From positions 1-15,695 of the forward strand of contig CAAFIN010000059.1 in assembly GCA_900762945.1 (NCBI GenBank): 15,695 bases of DNA. The letters are read 5' to 3'. Origin of the DNA: Clostridia bacterium (GTDB lineage Bacteria; Bacillota; Clostridia; Christensenellales; Pumilibacteraceae). The first letter of the stretch is position 1. Every line of letters starts with the position of its first letter. The notes beneath the pieces were generated by a model that saw nothing but the letters and a program-made list of their open reading frames with translations, had not been told where the DNA came from and did no database searches. A program made the position numbers and the translations under genes. Shown here piece by piece: positions 6,101 to 12,100 of this stretch.

Positions 6101-9092
6101 CGGCGAACGCGTTTCTTACCACGTCGTCGAGCACGTTGATTATCGTGGGAACCGCGCTTATATCGGCGGGCGCGATCGTGTGACCGTACACTAAGTCGTA
6201 GTAGCCCTCAGGTACGGAAATATCGAAATTCGTAACGGACGAGTGCGGCTCGCCGTCGTAGATAAATTCTTCGGTCGGGGTCGCGATCTTAATTTTTCTC
6301 TGATCGATTTCGAGCGTGCCTAGAGTATATTCTATCTTATAGTTGGCGATAACGGATTCGCCGCTGCCGTCGAATATTTGCGTAAGTTCTCGGTCGACCG
6401 TGTTTTCTTCCGTACCGATACTGCCGTCCTCGTTAAACTTTACGTTCGTGATCGTACCGGTAAACTCGAGGGTCATCGTGTGAAAGTGTTTCTCGACAAG
6501 CCCCTCGTCCTCTACTCCCTTTTGCGTTTCGAACGTATGCTTAGTCAGCGGCGTTCCGTCGTAATCCTTGAAGTCGCTACCTGTGGTCACTCTTACCGTT
6601 CTTGCCAAAACCGTAAGCGTACCGTTCTTCCATTCGATAATATTGTAGTTATCCGACAAATAATAGCCGTCAACCGTGTCGTTTCCGTTCGCGTCGACTA
6701 CTTTTACTTCAAGCACGTTTGCTTTTCCGCTGTCTTTGACGTTCATAACCGTCGTGTAATTAGTCGCGACCAGTTGATGCCCGAGCGCGTCGACAAGCGC
6801 GTCGGCGCTACACGACGGCTGATAATGCTCGTCGCCGTCGTAGACGAACGTTCCGTCGTCGGTCGTGACGATTATATCGCGCGGAGTGACGGTAAGCGTG
6901 CCTTTATCGTATTTTATATCATAGTTTCTCGTTACGTCGTCGCCGTTCGTCGCAAAGATTTGCGCGGGTTCGTTCACGACGTTTTCGGCAGTTCCCGCGT
7001 TCGTGATCGTGCCTTCCGCTTTTGCGATAAGTTCGTGACCGTCCACAAGCCCGCTTTCGGCGGTGGAGTCGCCCGGCGTACAACCGGCGTTTTCGAGCGG
7101 CGTGCCGTCGTAAGTTTTTTCGTCATCGTCAGCCTTAACCGTTACCGGGCGCGGGGTGACTTTCAGCGTGCCGAATGAAATATCTTCGGTATCGTAATTC
7201 TCGGTAACGTCGTTGCCGTCCGCGTCGACGATTTTAATTACGAACTCGTTTGCCACGCCGTTTTCGCCGTCGAATACGTTGGTTATCGTAGGAACGGCGC
7301 TTATATCGGCGGGCGCGATCGTGTGTCCGTCTACAAGCGGATAACAATCTTCGCCCTCGCCTATCACGAAATTTGCATGGTCGGTCGACGAGTGCTCCGC
7401 GCCGTCGTAGACGAATTCTTCGGTCGGAGTCGTGATCTTTACTTTTCTTTTCGTGACTTCGAGCGTGCCGAGATCGTAAGCTATCTCGTAGTTGTCGGTA
7501 ACGGATTCGCCGTTTGCCATGATTGCGACTGCAAATTCGTTATCGGTTTTGCCGACGGTCGTTAGCGTCTTTACGGTGTCCGCGATAACGGCGGCTTCGT
7601 GTCCGCCGATGAGTCCGTCGGGTTCGGCGACCGTAAATTCGGTGCTCGAGTGCGCTGCGCCGTCGTACGTGAAAGTATCGCCGTTTGCCTTGACGGTTAT
7701 CTTGCGCGGAAGCATCGTGAGCGCGCCGTAAGTATAGTTTCCGTCGGGCAGGTAGTAGTTGGCGGTCACGTCGGTTTCGCCGTTCATTACTTTCACGGTG
7801 AGTTTGTTGGCGACTTTTTCCTTCGTCACGTTCGTGATTTCGGTATGCGAAGTCACGCTCAGCACGTGTCCTTCGACCAGACCGTCCGCTTCGCACCCCT
7901 CGTAAAACTGCGCCGTGCCGTCATACGTGAATTCTTTGTCGGCGGTCGTGACATTTATCGGGCGGGGCTTGATCGTGAATTTGCCGGGCGTTACGTTGAG
8001 ATCGTAGCAGTCGGTAACGTCGTTGCCCTCCGCGTCGACGATCTCGAAAGTCATTTCGTTGGTATACTCGCCCGCTTCGGTGGCGAAAGTCGTTTCTTTA
8101 ACGCGGATTTCGTGACTTGGTACTATAGGCGTGTTACCGTCGAGCGTAAAGCCGTCGTCGGTGTGTTCCTTGCCGTCATAAATAATTTCCGCGTCGGTTT
8201 TCCCGGTAATTATAATGTTTTTACCGATTACGCGAAGTTCGCCGTAGTTTTTGGTTACGGCGTAGAGGTCGGTCACGTCGTCGCCCGCAGCGGTCGTGAC
8301 GGTGACTTCGAACGAGTTGGCTTCCTTGCCTACGCTTGAGATAGTTTTGTCGAACGACACCATGGCTACGTCGTCGAATGCGAGCGAGCCGCTCGGGATT
8401 TCGTACTTTTCAAACGAGTATTCGGTTTCGGCGTATATAAACTGTTCGCTGCCCGATGCAAACGTGATTTCTCTTTGCTGTAAGGCGTACTCCGTATCGG
8501 CGAAAGAAAATTCGTACTGCGAAGAAACGTCCTCGCCCGCGGCGTTTTGCACGACGAACGAAGCGGGATCGATGGACAGCGTGGTTTTACGGTCGGCGAT
8601 CTCCGCGTAACGGAAATCGAAGTCGACGATTTTATCCGAGTACGCGAGGTTGGCGGTTATGGAGGGTTTATCGCCATAAACGCCCGTGGCGCTCGCGAGC
8701 GTGACTTCGGTTTTTTGCGGGTTTATGGTGAATCTGAACGCTCTGCCGTAATTTTTCTGACCGAACGAGCGGGTCGTGACCGCGCGGACTTCGTACTCGC
8801 CCACTTTGTCGGGCTTCGCGTCCGTCCACTCGGTATCGCCGATCTTGCGGTACTGGTACGCGACCCCGGACAACAGCGCTTTTGCGTCGTACTCGACCGA
8901 TTCGCCATAGGTGACTTCCGTGACGAGCATGCCGCTGCCGTCGTCGGTGATTACGCCCTGCACGCCTAAGAATATCGAAGTAAAGACAATGCAAAAGGTG
9001 GCTATACCCATAATAAGCCATTTGTATTTTATCAGCGCCGACAGAATTTTCATCTGCCTTGCCACTTTTACTTTGTATTTACTGTACAGCAT
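108..9092 (-). CDS. giant membrane-anchored YDG/MBG-repeat protein with transglutaminase-like domain (2994 aa)
   Basis: Predicted surface-exposed thiol enzyme on a very long stalk. Residues 1-23 are basic, 24-46 form one hydrophobic segment (uncleaved anchor or signal peptide), and about 50-2392 hold some 26 repeats of 80-100 residues. A typical repeat opens with a beta strand and YDG, and closes with DVTxNY and GTLTVxxR. The first three are degenerate. A Gly/Asp-rich linker containing RGDRGD (2412-2417) leads to a transglutaminase module (about 2426-2692). That module has an LYLRY...GTGW entry region like the one preceding the core in TgpA-type proteins, then GVCRHYA (Cys2630), AHAWVEIY (His2672) and MEVT (Glu2688 at the usual Asp position). 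A second Gly-rich linker and three repeats (2719-2994) end the protein. No LPXTG signal is present. The ATG at 9092 is preferred because GGAG lies 9 bases upstream; Met14 (9053) has only a poorly spaced AAGG. It is a paralogue of the upstream gene. The substrate is unknown. Confidence 0.9.
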   Translation of the reverse strand: MLYSKYKVKVARQMKILSALIKYKWLIMGIATFCIVFTSIFLGVQGVITDDGSGMLVTEVTYGESVEYDAKALLSGVAYQYRKIGDTEWTDAKPDKVGEYEVRAVTTRSFGQKNYGRAFRFTINPQKTEVTLASATGVYGDKPSITANLAYSDKIVDFDFRYAEIADRKTTLSIDPASFVVQNAAGEDVSSQYEFSFADTEYALQQREITFASGSEQFIYAETEYSFEKYEIPSGSLAFDDVAMVSFDKTISSVGKEANSFEVTVTTAAGDDVTDLYAVTKNYGELRVIGKNIIITGKTDAEIIYDGKEHTDDGFTLDGNTPIVPSHEIRVKETTFATEAGEYTNEMTFEIVDAEGNDVTDCYDLNVTPGKFTIKPRPINVTTADKEFTYDGTAQFYEGCEADGLVEGHVLSVTSHTEITNVTKEKVANKLTVKVMNGETDVTANYYLPDGNYTYGALTMLPRKITVKANGDTFTYDGAAHSSTEFTVAEPDGLIGGHEAAVIADTVKTLTTVGKTDNEFAVAIMANGESVTDNYEIAYDLGTLEVTKRKVKITTPTEEFVYDGAEHSSTDHANFVIGEGEDCYPLVDGHTIAPADISAVPTITNVFDGENGVANEFVIKIVDADGNDVTENYDTEDISFGTLKVTPRPVTVKADDDEKTYDGTPLENAGCTPGDSTAESGLVDGHELIAKAEGTITNAGTAENVVNEPAQIFATNGDDVTRNYDIKYDKGTLTVTPRDIIVTTDDGTFVYDGDEHYQPSCSADALVDALGHQLVATNYTTVMNVKDSGKANVLEVKVVDANGNDTVDGYYLSDNYNIIEWKNGTLTVLARTVRVTTGSDFKDYDGTPLTKHTFETQKGVEDEGLVEKHFHTMTLEFTGTITNVKFNEDGSIGTEENTVDRELTQIFDGSGESVIANYKIEYTLGTLEIDQRKIKIATPTEEFIYDGEPHSSVTNFDISVPEGYYDLVYGHTIAPADISAVPTIINVLDDVVRNAFAVQIYDENGEPVTKNYAIELSDGELTVTPRIVRVNVLGGKKVYDGTPLTKHEINVEQGIANEGLVSDHYISPRFTGSQTDAGQSVNTIDEENTKVLTLAGSIKDVTVNYDVKYNYDEALLVVEQRPITITANSDEKDYDGDPLTNNGYTVSEYTTEAGLIPGQILTAEVEGSQTVKGTSANVIMGVKITVKDENGNEKDVTANCEITSINGVLTVNPRAIKVRTRGDEFTYDGLDHAYNNDSDYEIVEGSLVKDHRFMLTEYTTVKNANGDGVKNVITLMVVRGEAGATEDMSENYAVTYDCGILKVNRRPIDITTASETFEYDGTAHTTEYSKNEITQDNPVTGHRIQVDSRTEITYVQQSGTLNKLVVSIWDGEGENATDNYDIHYDEGTLTVTPKAITVTTESHEFTYNGTDQFWEKCYTDGLVSADQSLEVIEHTTIRNVDDKSRENALVVIVTANGKDNVDGYYLTANYNIKYSNGTLTVIPRPITIKTGDATKVYDGAPLTCNSYKDVAEDGDRGLVDGHKVTYVAVNGTRTEVGVSDNTVDLEKQPIIVDENGKPVTENYAIDYVDGTLTVTALEIWVITPSVSVMYDGNDHYEIDDIKVDESKGGKLVDGHKIIAADDNYPCITDVGNKPNELAVKVVDENGDGGVNGNYVIKGYTYGTLEVTPRPITVIITGATLVYDGTEQGSDAFTVEDEPYGLVSGHIATAKADTVPTKKNVGVIEGYEFKVEITAGGQNVTGNYEITYTPGTLEITKRKVKITTPTEEFLYDGTAHAAIDPEKFEIDATDGYFSLVGGHTVKPSGKYPTRTKAGREKNVFAIMICDEYGNDVSGNYEYEADLSYGMLIVHKRAITVKTPTARLVYNGQYQHATDGCETSASSLNELVEGHVIKVDGIFPSLIDVGTTQNKFAVRIFDGINDVTDNYVIDYEYGTLTVIPRPITIKTGDATKVYDGAPLTCNSYKDVAEDGDRGLVGGHKVTYVAVNGTRTEAGVSDNTVDLEKQPIIVDESGKEVTKNYEVSYAYGKLTVTKRPIKITTVSATKVYDGTPLDPTLYESYTVTSTANPALSPILAPDQSVEVDFLNTVTDVGSVKNEVAVRIYADADTEKATDLSANYEISYEYGTLSITPIQVRYTSESATKDFDGTPLTAPFDYDKTAFLAGHTPTVTFTSITFKGTINNELKSLEVVDAAGNVVPSNNYEFVPITGKVGTLTIVPIRITVQTGDTEKYYDGDPLSAEEYQVTSGNVLSGHEVLQPEFPSFTDVGRYANKIKLEIVDKTSKENMSDGYEITYEYGEIVIKARIIKIVSGGKTKVYDGKPLTCDAYYITGLEGIDEIPDEIELAVKNIGSQTEIGSSKNYVGESKVVFAGTDEVAPGYSIVVEDMGILTVKEKSDKDKTTGGGLDDSGDVSIRGDRGDGGGNGGSDVIAFVVNGDTSGQLYLRYKSFGSYHGTGWNAATEYGGTLDGGFSYNYLTGQTLEKYGTNQCNVTITAYAGFMLPYYFVGGDGFTKQTSDVSFVGDYSAAYSVPYYVFDFSQSHSLINGSYAADDDAYYEFVRANYLDVPETTKEYLQGIALTENWVEGEITYEDIVAIAQYIRKSAKYNMEYNTRLDYEKDVVVSFLDKYKEGVCRHYASAATLLYRTLGIPARYTIGYAGSTVAGEDVEITGKQAHAWVEIYIKGLGWVDMEVTAGGAGGGGGNGGDDSDDGPIDFGDGSMGFEVKPIDVKKVYDKTPLYAKSEVEMNEKLRSLSDNGYYWDVTVAGSQTEYGIGESTVTEFVLYNKKGETLYEYRDGTVIENSKGFTVTFKPGKIRVMHKPIPIYLYEKDKPYDGTPLGYEPDDYYYRTSELPKGCSKIILELKGEITDVGVFDTDLLLDLDFKALDANDNDITATIKENYELDFIGTGLTVTEREITVSSGTKQKKYDGKALVCEDAWVSFGSLADGDKIVVTKATSVIDVGEEENEIVVEIMRNGVDVTSNYKINYVYGTLTIYD
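111..938 (-). repeat. C-terminal three-repeat set of the 2994-residue protein
   Basis: Residues 2719-2994 hold three repeats after the transglutaminase module. The first is divergent: its YDG is YDK (in VYDKTPL), and it contains an NGYYWDVTVAG stretch. This stretch aligns with QGYTYEVEISG in the matching position of the paralogue. The last two are regular units with PYDGTPL and KYDGKAL. The protein ends directly on the final beta strand (GTLTIYD), with no cell-wall sorting signal or membrane helix. Confidence 0.75.
3065..3301 (-). repeat. 237-bp near-identical direct repeat, copy 1
   Basis: This segment matches 4430-4666 at 234 of 237 positions by direct reading, at an offset of 1365 bases (455 codons, five repeat units). 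It encodes residues 1931-2009 of the 2994-residue protein, most of one KVYDGAPLTC-type unit. Two differences change the protein (Val to Ala and Asp to Gly, relative to the other copy) and one is silent (ACA/ACG). Similarity falls off sharply at both ends, so about one unit was copied. Confidence 0.95.
4430..4666 (-). repeat. 237-bp near-identical direct repeat, copy 2
   Basis: Partner of 3065-3301, encoding residues 1476-1554 of the 2994-residue protein. The units flanking the two copies differ, apart from a shared GTLTVIPR at the end of the preceding unit. This fits gene conversion or a one-unit insertion better than tandem slippage. Confidence 0.95.
6133..6187 (-). repeat. 55-bp direct repeat, copy 1
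   Basis: Matches 7276-7330 with four mismatches at an offset of 1143 bases (381 codons, four units). It encodes the GHTIAPADISAVPTI stretch. The same two units also share a KI(T/A)TPTEEF opening, which a third unit near 3790-3830 carries as well, so this is an older copying event within the array. Confidence 0.85.
7276..7330 (-). repeat. 55-bp direct repeat, copy 2
   Basis: Partner of 6133-6187, with four mismatches by eye. It lies in the seventh repeat unit of the 2994-residue protein. Confidence 0.85.
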
Positions 9093-9101
9093 ACCATTTT
9101 G

Positions 9102-9105
9102 CTCC
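9102..9105 (-). promoter_or_regulatory. ribosome binding site of the 2994-residue gene
   Basis: GGAG on the minus strand, 9 bases before the ATG at 9092. It decides the start in favour of this ATG over the one at 9053. The 50-base gap it sits in (9093-9142) also holds an 8-base palindrome (9131-9138) but no convincing promoter or terminator, so the gene is probably cotranscribed with the one upstream. Confidence 0.65.
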
Positions 9106-9142
9106 GTGCTCAGTGATTAACGATAAATTTCAGTACTGCGTT

Positions 9143-12100
9143 TTATTGATTGTCCGGCGTAACTTTCAGCGTTCCGTCTACGGTTACGATACTATAATTC
9201 TTAGTAACGTCATCGTCACCGTGCATTATAACTACGCTCACTACTCTGTTTTTGGTAGAGCCTATTTTCGTCTGCGAGCCTGCAATAACTACGACTGCTC
9301 CGTCACCGTTTGCCAACTCGCCCGTGATCGTATACGTATTGCACTCGAGCGGCGCTCCGTCGTATACCTTGTCCCGCGAATCTGCGGTAATCGTGATTTT
9401 TCTCGACGTAACGGATAATTCTCCGAAGTTTTCGTTGATTTTATACAGCGCAGTTACGTCGTTGCCGTCGGCGTCTTTAATTATCGTCCGTACGCTGTTC
9501 GGAATCGTGCCTACCGCCGTCCTCACTGCGTTAGGCGTAAGCGTGATCGCGTGCCCGGTTATAAGCGTACCGGAGTATTTCGGTTCGCTTTGGCTCGTAA
9601 ACGGATTGCCGTCATAAACTCTCGTTTCGTCAATCGTCGTAACCGTAATTTCCTGCAGATAAATCTGCAATATACCCGTTTTGAACACTATTTCGAATTG
9701 ATCGGTCACGTCCTTGCCGTCCGCGTCGTACAACGTGAACGACGTGATTTTGGTGTCCCAAATACCGGGAACATTGGTTGCACCCGAGATTTCAACCTCG
9801 TACGTATATCCTTGGTCGGTCAGCCTGCTGAGTCCCATAACCGCTTGCGCGGGTTCGACGCGCAAACCGTTCGCGTACTGCGCTCTGGTCGCGATCGGCT
9901 TGATCGTGAGCGCCGTAACGTCGCCGTTATAGTCATCGCCGCCTTCGTCCGCTCCCGGACCGCCGCCGGTGACTTCGACCGGTATCCAGCCTTTGCCGTC
10001 AAGGTATACTTCTACCCAGGCGTGCGCTTCTTTGTTCGTTACAATTGTCGTGGCGCTCTGTTTAACGGAAGCTACGAAGCCGGTCGTATATCTTGCCGGG
10101 ATCCCGAGCGCGCGGAACAACATAGTTCCCGACGCCGCGAAATGCTGACAAATGCCGCCCGACGGATAGTCGCCGCTGAGGAACGCCGCCACGATGTCGT
10201 TCTCCGCGTTGAGCCTTTCGTCAAAGTCGAGGTTGTATTTCGCGCAGGTCTGAACGTATTTCGCTACCGCGTTTATAATGTCGGCGTCGTTTTTGTTAAA
10301 GCCCTGAGCTTTAATAATACTTTCCAGACACGTTTTCGTTGAATCGGGGATCTGTAAATACTTCTCGTAAACAAACGTTTTGTACGCCTCTTCGAGCGCC
10401 GCATATTCGGACGGAAGCGTCATTGCGGAAAGATCGACGGAGCCCGACGGGTAATAATACACGGTGTACGCAGTTGCCGAACCGGTATACTTTACGTCGC
10501 TCGTCTGATTGTCGCTGCCCGGTTCGAGGTAATACGGAAGCACGTGCATACCGGAAACGTTCTCGGTAATGCGTGCCCATTTCTTATTCGAATTTGCCGC
10601 GGAACAGATCAGCGCAGCCAGATAATTCAAAGAGTAATTTTTGCCGCTTATCTCGATATACTCCGAGTATTCCTGCCCGTTTTTCCACCCTTGTCCGGTA
10701 TAATCGCCTTTGCTCGCATACCGCAAGTAGAGTTTGCCGGTATAGTTGCCGGATATTTTCAAAGCGTTTACTTTTTCGCCGTCGGGCTTGGTGAATTTGT
10801 CGGAATCGGGGTCTTCGGTCTGCTGCGCGTTGCCTTTCACGGTAAGCGTGCCTTCGACTTCTTTTACGTCGTAATTGATCGAATAATCTATAGTTTCGTC
10901 GTTCGCGTCTACGATTTTGACGTTACCTATAGCGTTAGGGCTTGACCCTACCGACAATCTCGAGCCGACTATATCGACGATGACTTTTTGTCCGTCGGCA
11001 ACCGGCGTTGTTGTCGCTATATCGTACTCGTGGCAAATCAGCTCCGTTCCGTCGTAGTCTTTTTCGGCGTTCCGGCTCACAACGGTAAGCGGTCTGGGCG
11101 TTACGATAAGCGAGCCTTGGAATACGCTTGGATCGTAATTCCCGGTAACGTCGCTTCCGTTTCCGTCGGTGATAGTTATTTCCGCACGGTTTACCGACGT
11201 TCCCACGATCGTTTGCGCGCCGAGTATAGTGACGTGTTCCGTATGTCCTTCTACTATGCCGCCTACGGTATCGATCGTGTATTGATTGCAAGTCAGCGCC
11301 GTGCCGTCGTAAACGCGCGTAGCCGTTGCGGTCGAGAACGTTACTTTACGCTTGGTAACCTGTAACGAGCCGAAAATATACTGTATATCGTAGTTCGTCG
11401 TAGTATCGGTTTCGCCTCTCGTTATCGTTACGGAGAACGTATTTGATACCGGCGAGGGCGTATAGTCGGTTACCGAGCCGATATACGTTACCGTCCAGTT
11501 TTCGTTTTCGACAATCCCCGTCGGGTCGACTTTAAGACTGTGACAATACAGCGCGGTTCCGTCGTAAGCACGGCTTGCGTCATCGGACGCAAACGTAACG
11601 GCTTTTTTGGTAATCGCAAGTATGCCGTAAACGTACGTTATATCATAGTTTTGATCGGAAGACGAACCGTCGCTTTTTAAGATCTTGATCGTGAACTCGT
11701 TATCCGCGCTTCCTACGTCAGTAAAGTTCGACGTATCTCTGAATTCGGGTTCCGCGTACGTTTCTCCTTCCGCCAGTTTCGGAATTTTGTCGGCTACAAG
11801 TTCGTGATATGCGATCGGCTGACCGTCGTAAGTCTTTTTAAAACTTTCAGACGTAAACGTGATTGCAAGTTTCGTTATCGTGAGCGTGCCATAATCGTAA
11901 TTTATAACGTAGTTTAACGATTTATCTCCGTCGGAGCCGATTATAAATGCGTCGACGGTGTTCTCAATCGTATCGGCGTTTACGATGCTCGCTGCATTCG
12001 TATAATTGACCGTCTGCCCCTCTGCGATCGTGCCGATTATCGTATAGTCGTTTTCGTCGGCGCAAGTAAGCGCGGTACCGTCGTATACTTTTTGATCCGA

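Larger units (their letters stand above)
1917..8945 (-). repeat. N-terminal array of about 26 YDG/MBG-like protein repeats
   Basis: This part encodes tandem repeats of 80-100 residues covering residues 50-2392 of the 2994-residue protein. Two sequence subtypes alternate. One has an aromatic or hydrophobic residue before YDG and His or Gln three residues after it (YDGxxH/Q). The other reads KxYDGxPLT. The YDGxxH/Q type dominates the first two thirds, and KxYDGxPLT units fill the end next to the enzyme module. The first three units have lost or altered the YDG motif. Beta-sandwich folding and a stalk role are inferred from similar repeats in other bacterial surface proteins. Confidence 0.85.

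Noticed and set aside
1917..8945. Regular spacing of similar sequences suggesting a CRISPR array or satellite DNA
   Set aside because: The period is about 270 bases, far longer than in CRISPR, and the whole region is one open coding frame with conserved protein motifs.
9051..9053. ATG at codon 14 as the start of the 2994-residue protein
   Set aside because: Only AAGG at 3 bases precedes it, which is too close. The ATG at 9092 has GGAG at a normal distance. The membrane segment is kept either way.
9131..9138. 8-base palindrome in the gap between the two large genes as an operator or terminator
   Set aside because: It is too short for a terminator stem, has no U-tract, and a palindrome of this length is common by chance.
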